Shown in pieces: positions 48,623 through 59,999 of a DNA stretch of 64,000 bases. The notes below the pieces were generated by a model that saw only the letters and a list, made by a program, of their open reading frames with translations, was not told the origin of the DNA and ran no database searches. Location of the stretch: contig CM040088.1 of assembly GCA_022496805.1 (NCBI GenBank), positions 17,329,001 to 17,393,000 on the forward strand, given 5' to 3'. The position numbers and the translations under genes are program-made. The DNA comes from Pohlia nutans (taxonomy: Eukaryota > Streptophyta > Bryopsida > Bryales > Mniaceae). The stretch's first letter is position 1, and the number at the start of each line of letters is the position of its first letter.

Positions 48623-48775
48623 CACTGCCATCACCATATACTGTGGGTGGGTGAATGGCGTGGGTAAAATTCATCCAATTCGAACAAATTTTCACCCAAT
48701 TTGGATGAATTTTACCACAATTTTTTGAAAAGCTAATCGTTAATACGTGGACCACAGTATATGGTGATTTCGGTG
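48623..48775. mobile_element. MITE with ATCACCATATACTGTGG ends, copy 1
   Basis: Left CACTGCCATCACCATATACT, right AGTATATGGTGATTTCGGTG. The centre has ATTTTCACCCAATTTGG with inverse neighbours. Same family as 55965-56133. No certain target duplication. Confidence 0.7.
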
Positions 48776-49304
48776 TAGTAAAACTCATGCCTATCTTTGG
48801 GTGGAAAAGTTTTTCTTTCTATTTTTAATTTTTTTATAAAAAAAATCCTTGCTTTCTAAATGTACTTGATTCTTCACCAATGTAAATGGTGCCTATGGTT
48901 GATTGCCCTAAAACCACCAACTTAAGCAATCTGTGTATTTTAGCAATGACATCTTTGGTAAAATGTTTTTCTTTCGTTCTACATAAGGTTTACCAAGGAA
49001 TGCATATTTTTCTACAATTTTATTCTCAAAATTAAAATTGATACAAAATTTAAAAATAGAAAGTACACCAGGACTCAATATCAACATATAGGTTCCCCCA
49101 TTATCACACCATGTGGTACTAATTTTCACTCGTAATGATATTCAAAACCATCAATTACTTATATGCAATGCTATTGGTTTGCTTGAATAGTGAAATTGGT
49201 GACTTTTAGTCACACATGTAAAATGAAAAAAAAAACATTTCACCAAAGAAAACTCTATATGCCACAGTTGGGAGAGGTGGTGGTTTTAGAGCATCCAACC
49301 TTAA

Positions 49305-49872
49305 CCCCTAGACCTCCAACCGTCTACAAAGTAGACAATGTACAGAATCAAACACAATTTTCTCATCCGTCATTGACTTTTTGCAGCGCAAACTTTTTAC
49401 TATATATTTTATGGGGAGTTAGCTTCATGCATGTGTGATTCGATTAGAGAAGGGATGATTTGTGAATTTTTAATGCCTCGTTTCATGTTGTAGTGATTCA
49501 TCCAAAATTTTGAAGATTTTGTAAATGTGCTTTTAAAAAGTCAACTCATAAAATTAAGCAACCAAAAAATCTCCAGAAATCACTACACTTAGAGTATTAC
49601 ATTTCAACCAATCACAACAAATATCATGTACAAATTTTCAATATCTTGTTCATAATCAAATTACAAAAGAATTTTCAATTTCAAGTTTCAAATTTTACTC
49701 AAAATTAAATATTGGTGATAGCAATTGTAGATCTAACTGCATGGATAGGATCTCAAATTTATAATGTACAACTTTTATTCATACATCAAGTTCAAAATGT
49801 CCCTATGGGTTGCATTTTATGATGCATATTTGCAAAACTGCCGAATTTGGAGAGGGTGAGGATGTTCAGGGG
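49305..49872. mobile_element. TTAA-flanked MITE, family D copy 1, 568 bp
   Basis: Ends CCCCTAGACCTCCAACCG and GGATGTTCAGGGG; TTAA at 49301-49304 and 49873-49876. An inverted relative lies at about 19413-19935. AT-rich interior without coding frames. Confidence 0.75.
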
Positions 49873-50273
49873 TTAAATAGAACAAAGCTTAAGACTACAA
49901 TTTTGTACTCGTCTTTTGAGAAGACCAAAGTATTATTACATGCATGTATGAATAGTGAAAACTCATGAAAAAACCAAATTGATAGTATCAAGGATTTGAT
50001 ATTGGTGAATTGAATATTGTAATGATTACAAAAATCAAAATAAATTATAAAGCAACCACTGTATTGATTGAATGCCGAAGTGACATGTTGTAACGAATTG
50101 TCACAAGATTGTATTGACCCAAATTTGGACAAAAATATTTTCAATTATGTTGATCTAACAATTACTTGGACTTGCCACAAAAATGCTTGAATTTTTTTGG
50201 AGTCTGATAGTTTTTTTTACTCTGATTTGAATTATCCATATTAAACATATTATTGAATAGTGTGAGGTATGAG

Positions 50274-51232
50274 AGTTAACCAAAAAGAGTGTCTCAAAGT
50301 GGAAATTCACAGCATACTCACCTTTACTTTGTTTTCAGTTCAAAAAGACGGCAAAATTAGTCTATGGTGAGTTGAAGAATAATCTAAAGCAAGACCTTGC
50401 GTTGTCCATGTGAGTGGAACTTGTGACCTCCCCAATGCTTCCCCAATGCTAGAGGGGTGAAAGCACGATAAACTAAACTATTAAAGTCATCCTTAGTGCT
50501 GAAATTACAATTTTCTTGGTCAAAGGCTATAAATTACGATTAAAAATTCATATATTTAAGTTCTAATTTGGTAGAGCCCTCCATAGTTCTATTAGGTACT
50601 TCAATCCAAAGTTTCAAATTAAAATATTAAAAAAGGTTACTAAAAGAAAAGCTTAAAAATAGATGTCTAAAACAAATTTCGGGAGCAAATATGATGAATT
50701 GAATTATGTTCGATATGAATATAAATTATATATTCTATAAGTTCATTGTGCATTCGAGTGCTCCAAAGCAAAAACTTCTTGATAAAATAAATATTTAATG
50801 CAATTTCAACATGTTTTATATCTACTTTTCAATTTGGTCAGAACTACTTTTCCAATTTTAACCGCTTTAACCTTACTATAACACACATAAATACTTATTG
50901 AGCATGACTTTTTCATTTTTTTGGGTTAAACTTTGTTGAACATTGTGTCTTTTATTTTATCCACAAAAGAATTTCACTAAAAGAAAAAAATTAAATGATT
51001 TTTGGACCATGCATTGTTGCTTTTTCAGTTGTTGCTTGTAGTTCAGTTTACCATGCTTTCACCCAAAGGAGAGTTCCCACAAGTTCCTCCAAGCCTATGG
51101 CTCTATTCATGAAGGGACCAAAGGACTATTCATGTGTAAGTTGCATGTGGTAAGTTGTGTCAGAAATCGCTTATATAAAATTGTTGACTCCACATAGACT
51201 TTGTACAAAGCCCTCCTTCTTTTCGGTTAACT
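50274..51232. mobile_element. AGTTAACC inverted-repeat element, long form with nested insertion
   Basis: Ends AGTTAACCAAAAAGAG and CTTTTCGGTTAACT. The outer parts match 16467-16750; the middle is interrupted by a second inverted-repeat element at 50455-51064. Confidence 0.7.
50455..51064. mobile_element. Nested MITE with GGGTGAAAGCA ends
   Basis: Left GGGTGAAAGCACGATAAACT, right AGTTTACCATGCTTTCACCC. The uninterrupted site is visible in the short form at 16.6 kb (CCAGAGGAGAGTTCCC). AT-rich interior, no transposase. Confidence 0.8.
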
Positions 51233-51395
51233 CAACTGAGTGGTGAACACCTCAATGCTACATAAGACCACCTTCAATCTCCAAAGTCTGCGGTTCGAGT
51301 TCGGTTCGAGTACAAAATAGTTGACTCTTGCAAATCAATCATTCTATGTAATCTTATAGTAATGCCAAGATCTCCTAGTGGGGCCTCAATCATAA
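51228..51395 (+). repeat. tRNA-like (SINE-like) fragment
   Basis: TAACTCAACTGAGTGG resembles a Pol III A box and GCGGTTCGAGTTCGG, about 55 nt later, a B box (with a 9-base stutter, GGTTCGAGTTC GGTTCGAG). No acceptor stem or cloverleaf, so not a tRNA gene. It abuts the end of the AGTTAACC element, and the first part of the A box overlaps that terminus, which weakens the case. Confidence 0.4.
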
Positions 51396-52044
51396 TCTAT
51401 GCTCTTTTAAGCATTTTTTAATAGAATACATAATTAGTATTGTGATAGAACTAACGAGGTTAATAAATATGTAAAATATATTTACGAAAATAGTCTCTAA
51501 TACGATTTCTACTAGTGTTTTGTCTCTAGCTATGGAAGATTTTCTTAGCCTTATGTGTCATCTATATTCTTTTAACCACCTTTGAATAGGCACTAACATG
51601 TGACAAATTTGATCAGCATATTAACCTTGGACTTAGAACCAATTGTGGGTCATTTGCTCAATCATTTGGTTAGTCTATTGAGACATGATTTCTACTATTA
51701 TTTTGTATCATATCGTATCATTATTACCTCTTAACACATAACGAATTTAACCACCGTGTTGACCTTCGACTTAGGACCAACTATGGGTCATTATCTAGGT
51801 ACATTGGCTAGTCTATTCAGATAGGATCTCTACTATTGTTTTAACCTTCAACTTAGGACCTACTATGGGTCATTTGCTTAATCTATTGGATGGTATATTC
51901 AAACTAGATATCTACTATTTGTTGGACCTTAAATTTAGGACCAACTAGGCTTTAACATGTGTCAAATTTGATCAACATGTTGGCCTTGGACTTAGAACTG
52001 ACTATGGGTCATTTACTCAATCATTTGGTTGGTTTATTCATATA

Positions 52045-52191
52045 TACTAGAAGAAATGTGGGATTCTATGACCACAAGTATATGACTCAAATAGTGCAAA
52101 AACGAGTTTGTAATGACTGTCATTAGTCATTCTGAACTAGTTTGAGTCGTATACTTGTAGTCGTAGAATCCTAGGCACATTTCTTTTAGTA
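52045..52191. mobile_element. Palindromic CACTA MITE, copy 2, inside the array
   Basis: Ends TACTAGAAGAAATGTGGGAT and ACATTTCTTTTAGTA, flanked by ATA on both sides. Removing it and one ATA restores the array unit (TTCATATATGATTTCTACT). Homologous to 42459-42590. Confidence 0.9.
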
Positions 52192-52442
52192 ATATGATTT
52201 CTACTATTGTTTTGACCTTCAACTTAAGAACAACTATGGGTCATCTTCTCAGTCAATTGGTTGGTCTATTCAGATAAGATTTCTACTATTGTTTTGTATC
52301 ATATCGTATCACCATTATCTCTTAACATTTAACAAATTCAACTAAGGTGTTGACCTTTGACTTGGAACCAACTATGGGTCTTTTGTTGGTATATTTAGAT
52401 AGGATTTCTACTATTTTTTTTACCTTCAACTTAGGACTTACT

Positions 52443-53551
52443 GGGTGTAGTTTTGCTAACACAAGCCATGCTAAGTGTAACCAATCGTTAGTATTTTACT
52501 TAAATTCACACAAATAGTACCTTTTCACTTTAAAACTAGTAACAATATTGCAAACTAGTAACCCTATATAGTTCATTAATTTTGTCCTCTTGTTGATTTT
52601 GGTAAATTTTAATTTTAAACATGGATTAAGGACTAAAAGGTGCCTCTAACCAGTCCTTTAAAGGACTAAAAAGGAGCTTAAAATCTACATAACTTACTCG
52701 GGGGGGGGGGGAGGCAGGGCGCACTAGCGAAAATCGTAAAAACAACGTGCAATAAAAAATAGGGTCTAATATATTCATTATAGATAAATTTTGCAAAAAA
52801 ACTACATATAATATAGGGGGTTTTAAAATAGTGAAACATGTTTACATGTAAAATACCGTCACATATAATGGCCTCTTTTATCTAGCCAGTACATGTAAAA
52901 TAGCGTGGAAACAATTACTAGGGGTAGTGGGTCTAAGATAGGGTCTGTGCTAGTGGATGAAAAGAGGTAATTTTATGTTGAAAAAGCTTGGATGGATGAC
53001 TTCGCAGGCTAGCTAGCTTGAACGTTACTGAACCAACATATCCAATGTGGAGTTAATGTTCTCTACCTACGTGCTAGGAGGGAAAAATGGGGTGTAAGAA
53101 AAAAAATGCGGTGTAAGAAGAAAATGAACAATAGTTGGGCTCCAAGAAAAAAAATGGGGTATAGTAAAAAGAATTGGTTACTTGGGGTATAAGGAAAAAA
53201 TGCAGTATAAGTAAAATAGGGTATTTTTAAATGATTCCCCCCAAAAATTATAATTATCGATAGGATGTATTAAAATACAAGCATTTACCTTTATTTTGAA
53301 AAATACCATACCTTATAATCTTTTCTACAAGGTAAATAGCTCCCCCCCCCCCCAATAAATAGGTCTTGAGCGCACGTGTATGCAAAATATAAGAGGGAGT
53401 GCATCCCCGAGATAATTTAAAGATTTCATTGCCTAAGAACTTACTAAATCTACATAATTTAAAGATTTCAACATTACCTAAGCACTTTCTACAAGTCCTT
53501 AATGAGTCCTTAAATTGGGCGCTTATGGCTCATATTAGCAAAACTACACCC
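52443..53551. mobile_element. 1.1-kb non-autonomous transposon with GGGTGTAGTTTTGCTAA ends
   Basis: Left GGGTGTAGTTTTGCTAACAC, right ATTAGCAAAACTACACCC, flanked by TACT on both sides (52439-52442, 53552-53555), inside an array unit (GGACCTACTATGG). Inner parts are also partly inverted: a G run with GCGCAC at 52700-52725, a C run with GCGCAC at 53342-53377, and the AAGGACTAAAA/CCTTAAATTGGGC region. No transposase frame. The superfamily is not assigned. Confidence 0.8.
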
Positions 53552-54170
53552 TACTATGGAGCATTTGTTCAGTGAGTTGGCTAGTCTATTCACACAAGAT
53601 TACAACTATTGTTTTGACCTTCAACTTAGGACCAACTATAGGTCATTTGCTCACTCAGTTGGTTGGTCTGTTCACACAGGATTTCCACTATTGTTTTGAC
53701 CTTCAGCTTAGAACCAACTCTATGGATCATATTCTCAGTCAATTGGATGGTCTATTCAGACGGGGATTCTACTATTGTTTTGACCTTCAACTTAGAACCT
53801 ACTATGCATCATTTGCTCAGTCATTTGGCTGGTCTATTCAAAGAGGATTTCTACTATAGTTTTGACCTTCAACTTAGGAATAACTAAAGGTGAGTTTGTT
53901 CAATCATTTGGCTACTGTGGTCTATTCAGAGATGATTTCTACTAGTGTTTTGTTTCCAGCTATGGGTCATTTTCTCAACCTCGTGTCTAATCTATGTTCT
54001 TTTAAACACTTTTGAATATGCTCTAATATGTGTCAAATGGTGATTCGATCAATGTGTTGACCTTGAACTTAGGACCAATTATGAATCATTTGCTCAATCA
54101 TTAGGCAGATCTATTCAGACATGGTTTTAACTATTGTTATGTGTCATATCATATCACCATTAATTTTTAA

Positions 54171-54676
54171 CCCTTGAACATCAAAGCAAGCCCTATAGGC
54201 TTATTTATGAAAGAATAATAGAGAAAAATTGGATTTTCTCAAACAAAATTGGATTGGATTAGTGTTTTGGAAAGGGTATGAAAAAGTGAGGCAAGATTCC
54301 CAACTTGCACCTAAATTAAACAATTGTGGAACAATTTACAATCAAATGAAGGAATCGGGAGAAGGGGGAGCTATGATTGGGTAGCAGATGTGGAGAGAGA
54401 CAAAGCATTTAAAATAAAATAAAACAACAATAACATTGGCTTGTAGCGAGGGCCAGCAATACCTAACATGTAGTGCTGGCCAGCAACGCATGGTAGGCGC
54501 TATGTGGCACTGTAGCAGGCCAACCTGTGGGCCGGTAGCAGGCTAGCGGGTTTTTAATTTTTAATATTTTTCTTAAATTAAAATTAAAAAAAAGAATTTA
54601 GGAGCATGTTTGCTGCTATATACTTTTGGAGATGCTCTTCAGACTGCCTTCCAAGGACCCTCTCGACGTTTAAGTG
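54171..54676. mobile_element. TTAA-flanked MITE, family C copy 2, inside the array
   Basis: Ends CCCTTGAACATCAAAGCAAG and CTCGACGTTTAAGTG, with TTAA at 54167-54170 and 54677-54680. Array sequence resumes directly after it (TATGTAACGAATTCAACTAA). Related to 46806-47241. Confidence 0.8.
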
Positions 54677-54990
54677 TTAATATGTAACGAATTCAACTAA
54701 CGTGTTGACTTTCAACTTAGGACCAACTATGGGTCAGTTTGTTCAATCATTTCGGTGGTCTGGTCTATTCAGACATGATTTCTACTAGTGTTTTGTTTCT
54801 AGCTGTAGGTCATTTTCTCAACCTCATGTCTAATCTATGTTCTTTTAAGCACTTTTGAATTGATAGGCTCTAACATGTGACAAATTCGACCAATGTGTTG
54901 ACATGTACCTCGCCTTGTACTTAGAACCATCTATGAGTCACTTGCTCAGTGATTTGACTAGTCTATTCAAACATGATTTCTACTAGTGAG

Positions 54991-55964
54991 TGGCGATGCT
55001 CAGACACCTTAGTTAGTGATTGATTATGGACTTGATCATGAGGTTATGGGGGTATGCTTGGATTTGGCTTGTTATACCTTAAATGCATTGTGTTTGTCTT
55101 CAAACTTTGTTGAAACACGTCAAATCCAACTAGATGAGAGAAAAAGCCATAACAATCTCTAAATTACCATTGCACTACTTGGCTGAATTCGTTGTAAGAT
55201 AAACACATCCAAAACCAACAATGAATCTAAAACCAACACCATTTACCACAATCATACATTTGCGCTTCCCAATGAATATAATTTTTTGGTTCACTCTTGG
55301 TTTTGAGTACAAATACCTTATCACATGGAGAAATAATGACATTCCCACATGGGATTTCATATGGGAAGTGGGACAAAATTCCCACAGTTGTAACTGTCAT
55401 GGGATGATTCCAGTATATTTTTGATCTGGAAAAGTTACAATTGTGGGAAATTTGTCTGAGTTTCCCGTATGGGAATCTTGTATTTATCTCCTTGTTTGTA
55501 TGTGACCTCAAAAGTGTCATTTAAATTCCACTTCTGATAGGATCCATGGTTATGGTACCAAATCTGCAGAAAATCCAACTCAACTATTTTAAACTATGGT
55601 TGAGTTTAATTTTCAACTCAACCATGAACGAGTTAGAAAATCCAAGCCAAGAATTGGGTCCATTTCTCAACTCAACTCAACTGTCTGTAAGGCGTCCGCC
55701 ATACATGGTATTTGCTATTTAGTGCGGATTTTTGCATCTGATTGATGCAGTAGGTGAGCTTTCAGCAGTCAATGTTACATCCGTGAAGGGTACAGTTTGT
55801 CTGAAATCAAACAGTGGCGTGAATACACATACTGTAAATGAATCTTCCTTAGCATATGATTGAAGAGTTCATGCACCTGTCCCTTACATCAAAGTGCAAG
55901 AAATTCAATCACAGTAGTAACAGTGATTGATGCTTGTAACCTCATGCAGAGGAAAAAGTCCTGT
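54991..55964. other. Intergenic DNA with a fold-back segment
   Basis: At 55338-55484 an imperfect inverted repeat (ATTCCCACATGGGATTTC, ATTCCCACAGTTGTAACT, then GTTACAATTGTGGGAAATT and TTTCCCGTATGGGAAT) spans about 145 bp. A smaller hairpin (AAACTATGGTTGAG, CTCAACCATG) lies near 55592-55630. No gene seen. Confidence 0.5.
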
Positions 55965-56133
55965 TACACTGAATCACCACATACTATGGCCCACAGTATT
56001 TACGACAGGCCTTACCAACAGTAAAATTCATCCAAATCTGATGAAAATTTGTACAAATGGATGAGAATTTGTCAAAATGGAAGAATGTACCCATGCCATT
56101 TACCCACCCACACTATATGGTGATTTTAGTGTA
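55965..56133. mobile_element. MITE with ATCACC-ATA ends, copy 2
   Basis: Left TACACTGAATCACCACATAC, right ACTATATGGTGATTTTAGTG then TA. Same family as 48623-48775 (shared AATTCATCCAAAT, CCATTTACCCACCCAC). TA at both ends could be a Tc1/mariner-type target, but this is not certain. It ends 17 bp before the LINE target duplication. Confidence 0.65.
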
Positions 56134-56445
56134 CTTGTTGTAAAGTAAAGCTTTCATATAATGAAATGAAAGCCAACCTCTCAGTGACAGGGACGCAATG
56201 AAGCTCTAGAGGCGCGCAGGGTGTAGCATGCGTGATCGAAGCGGATAGTTAGATCAATTTGTTCCCTGAATTTTATGGACTCAATCTCTTTGCGGATGCT
56301 TAGATCAAACTGAGCATTTATTTTGAGGATTTTAAACTTCTCAAACTCCGTTTAGAGGTGGAGTAGAACCCCTTTTTAGGGTTAGGGTTTTAGAGTGGAG
56401 GTTCATTGTGCGTGGTTTGGCTGGTGCTGTTGCTGGTGTGTCAAG

Positions 56446-57501
56446 ATGGCGGAGTGACTATCGTATGCGGCTGCACTCAAGGAGAAACTCGAGCATGCGC
56501 TGGTGGTAGCCTCAAGTGCAACAACGAAGCTGGACCGGGACGCAATGCACCAAGGAGAAGCCATCGAGCCGAAACTCATCACTGTTGTGACTAATATGGG
56601 TCGACACGTACAATTCCACCCGTCTGTGGTGGCCCCTGGCGAACAACTCCCCGAAGGTTACTCGCGGAGCTGTACAGGTTTCCATCTTTGCAACACGATT
56701 GTGGAGGTCAAGGTGGACCAAGATGTAGTCAAAAAGGAGATGGAGAGACTACAAAAACATGCAATCGTGGCATTTTTCGTGGGTGGGAGGCAGGCCAATA
56801 CGGTACTCACACAGATCGAGGACTGGGTGGGCTTGGGCAGGAACTTAAGAAAAGGGTTTTCCCAAATCCTCACTCGACAGTCCCTCACGACGCGGAAGTT
56901 GTTGGTGCACACCCAACACCGGTGACGATGGGGCACATGTATTCTACAAACATGGACGACGGGCTTCGATTCCAACAAACCATCTCGCCTCAAGGTACCC
57001 ACATGGGTGACATTGCGTGGCATTCCAGGGGAATTTCTAGGTGTAGCGAAGGACATTGCAAGAGGGTTGGGAGAGCTCCTTGGGAGTGACAAGCGAAATG
57101 CGTCCACGGCAGATCAAAGGTTCTGCGTTGCCTTACATTTCGGGCAAGGGTGGAAGACACAGCTTGCAGTAACAAATGATTATACAGGTGAGAAAGTGGT
57201 TATCCTTGTAGATTATTGCAACTTGCCCATTAGGTGTCGATGTTGCCATTTGACCGACCATTTGATTAAGGATTGCCTGGGCATCAAGGGGCCTACGTCG
57301 GTGAGTGAGTCCATAGAAGGGACCCCGGTGGAAGATCGCAATTCCTCAACTGTTGGAGGTCAACCATCTAAAGGTGTAGGGGCCGGGCCTGAGGCGACGC
57401 CACAACAGCCTTTGATGGGCACTGCGCCAACCCCATCTGGAGAACTAGACAACAGAGTCGACAGCCTGATGGGGGTCAACTCGGAGCCCTCAACTGACTG
57501 A
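56446..57501 (+). pseudogene. LINE ORF1 remnant with CCHC zinc knuckle
   Basis: From ATG at 56446 one frame runs to 57501 with only two internal stops, TGA at 56455 and TGA at 56923. The N-terminal half has TNMGRHVQFHPSVV and KHAIVAFFVGGRQ; the second half VPTWVTLRGIPGEFLG resembles the nucleic-acid-binding DUF4283 region of plant LINEs. CRCCHLTDHLIKDC (about 57235-57276) fits CX2CX4HX4C. The Gly/Pro/Glu-rich tail continues in other frames to about 58450 (MMVDETDRLIAEAMEEAENQ). The protein would coat LINE RNA. Confidence 0.8.
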
Positions 57502-58585
57502 TCGGTGAACCATTATTCAAACAAAGATTCCAGAGTCACTCCAGAATGAGAGTGGAATGGATGGGAGAAGGTGCCAAGGCAAAAACACGCAGTGCGATGT
57601 AGACCTCCCCCCAACGAGTTAACACGGACCAATGTGAGACAGCAGCCAGTCATACGCGATGATCGCCGCCCGGTAGCATGAATGTCGCAAGGCCCTGCGA
57701 GGAAAGAACCCCCTGCGACTCAAAGCACACCGGGAGGGCCAATGATGGACACTGGAAGTGAGCTGGGAAGGCGTATGGAGCCGGCTAATGTGGAATGGAA
57801 GGCAGGCATATAGGCTCCAGCAAGTGCCAATGGTGGCAGCATGCCTGTGGAGCAGACGAGGTCAGCACCGCCGAGCAGGATAGTAGTATCCCCGAGGCTG
57901 GTGCGAGTATGGGAGACAGAAGTCCAGGCCAGCAACTAACCTCGGGGGTTGGAGCATCGGGCAGTGGCAGACCGGATGATCCAATGATGGTAGACGAAAC
58001 AGACCGGCTTATTGCTGAAGCCATGGAGGAAGCGGAGAACCAACGAAGACAGATGCAACCACAACGGGAGAACAGGCCTAGCCAAGGGCTGACTGATGGT
58101 CGTGAAACCAGGACGAGTGGAGAAGGCCAGAGGCTTGTCACTAGCAGAGAGGGAACGCGGTAATGCCACCACCGCAAAGAAGACAAGGAGCAGGTGGCAC
58201 GAACAAGGCTGTGGTCTTCTTAGCTATGGGACGCCCAGTCCCAAACCTGAACGACTTGGCCGCGCAGTCCGGATCAGTGGCGCTGGCTAAAGGAAGCGTG
58301 AGTGACGGGTCACATGCCTTCCCCCCTCACATGAGGACCCTGAACGTGAGGCATGAAATTGAGCGTTCTGGGGCCTCCACTCCTCGGACCCCAGCACCCG
58401 TTCATGAAGGCCTTGCGGAAGATTTGCAGATAGAGCTCTATGCATGGATGCATTAGAGGGATGGAGGAGCCCCAGCAGGTTCGGCTCCACGACGGGGTGC
58501 GCTTACGCCACAGCAATCAGCGAGGCGCCACGAAGTTACTCAATCAGCGCAAAGGCAAAGAGCATCTCTACTCACGCAAAGAAGG

Positions 58586-59961
58586 GTGGTCGATCGAGAG
58601 GTAAATGTGCATAGTGTCTTTTGTAACTCGGAGTTGTTTCCCTCCCCCGCCACCTGCATTATGAAGATTACGACCCTTTTCCAAAATGTACAAGGTATTA
58701 GAGTTATTTGTAAAGACATCCGGTCTTTTGTCCTCCTTTTTTCATGGACCAGAGCTGGTCGTCATCAATCTGACACCACTCTTCCTCACGGTCCCACCCC
58801 ACTACCCAATTCTTCTCCCTCCCTCCAAATTTTTATGAATCAAAATTTTAATCTATCCAGTATTCTATTCTGGGTCTACAGTGAGATCATGCCGATCCTG
58901 TCCTTTCCAAATTACAGGTTAAAAAGAAGGGTTTTGAGGGACTTTACAAATAACTCTATTAACAACACCTTGAAGGTAGACATTGTTAGACAATATTTTC
59001 GTGGTTTATTTTCTAGTATAGAAGTACTTTGTTTTCAGGAACACCGCTTTAGGGGCGACCGCCTCGCATCCCTCCAAACCTCGTTTTGGCCACAAGCTAG
59101 GTTTTTTAGCATTGAGGCCGTTGTTGGGTTTGGCAATGACCCAACCGGGACAGGAGCTGGCACGGGGGGTGTATGCATGTGGCTGGCCCCTAGGGTTTCT
59201 CACCTGATCACTAGCTCGGGGCAATCCAGAGAGGGCAAGGCTCAGTGGGTCCGGTTTGGGGGTGTGCCGGGGGGCGATATAGCCATCTTTAATGTGTATG
59301 CAGCCAACGGCGTGAGGGAGAGATGTTTTCTATGGGAAGAACGCTGGACATTCTTCCTCGTGACTGTAGGTAGATGATCTGTGGAGATTGGAACTTCGTT
59401 GAGAAAAGAGGAGACAAGTCTAACCTCAATGGACGGTTAATCTCCATGGGTGAGAATAGGATGTTCAACCTACTCAAAGACGCTTTGAATGTGGGAGAAT
59501 GCTTTGATGGTTCTAATGGGGTTAGGTTCTCCTGGGATAATAGGAGAATTGGTCCCTCTAGGTCCCTAGCCAGATTAGATAGGTGTTACTCGTTTGTCCA
59601 AGTAGGAGCATGACCGCAGCCTGTAACATAATACTATATCAAAGGGGACTGTTACCATTCAAATCACCTCCCGGTCCAGTGTGCAGTCCAACTACAGCCG
59701 GTGCCCAAGTGCAAATCCACCTTCAAGATGAGTAACCTCTACCTGAAGTATCCAGAGGTTGTCCGCCAATTTGAGAGAATTTGGAGGCAAAACCCGAGGT
59801 TAGGGTTCACGGGCAAACTGCGTAGAGCAGTGAAGTTCTACAAAGCCTTTTGTGTCAAGAAAGCCCAAGAATTCCGGGCAGTGGAGACTGGCCGGAGACA
59901 ACAGTTGGAAGAGATCACGGTCGGGCTGAGCTTGATCCAGCCGTACCAAGGCAGTAGATAG
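58586..59961 (+). pseudogene. LINE ORF2 endonuclease remnant
   Basis: APE-type endonuclease. Frame 58586-59377 holds LCFQEHRFRGDRL (catalytic Glu), GTGGVCMWLAP and IAIFNVYAANG. A frameshift at about 59374 leads into ICGDWNFVEKRGDKSNLNG (catalytic Asp) and FSWDNRR with ARLDRCYSF. After a TGA (59611) and a TAA the same frame reads HSNHLPV at about 59660, where the usual motif is SDH: the Asp has become Asn. Then VPKCKSTFKMSNLYLKYPEV begins the linker, ending at a stop at 59959-59961. Confidence 0.85.
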
Positions 59962-59999
59962 GACGCAAGCCTCAAATATTTCACGCTACCCAAAATCCA

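Larger units (their letters stand above)
51535..54990. repeat. Satellite-like array of an 82-bp unit, interrupted by transposons
   Basis: Units run TTGGCTAGTCTATTCA, GATTTCTACTATTGTTTTGA, CCTTCAACTTAGGACCAACT, ATGGGTCATTTGCTCA. Four successive units at 53578-53907 have a period of about 82 bp. A longer variant adds CTAATCTATGTTCTTTTAA and CTCTAACATGTGACAAATT. It is interrupted by a CACTA MITE (52045-52191), a 1.1-kb element (52443-53551) and a TTAA element (54171-54676). Reading frames across it are artefacts of the repeat. Confidence 0.85.

Noticed and set aside
51280..51310. A tRNA gene around GGTTCGAGTTC
   Set aside because: No acceptor stem, anticodon arm or full cloverleaf; the B-box region carries a stutter duplication.
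53572..53887. Two plus-strand frames with a repeated TIVLTFNLG-like motif
   Set aside because: They only mirror the 82-bp satellite unit, whose length lets frames recur; no start context or domain.
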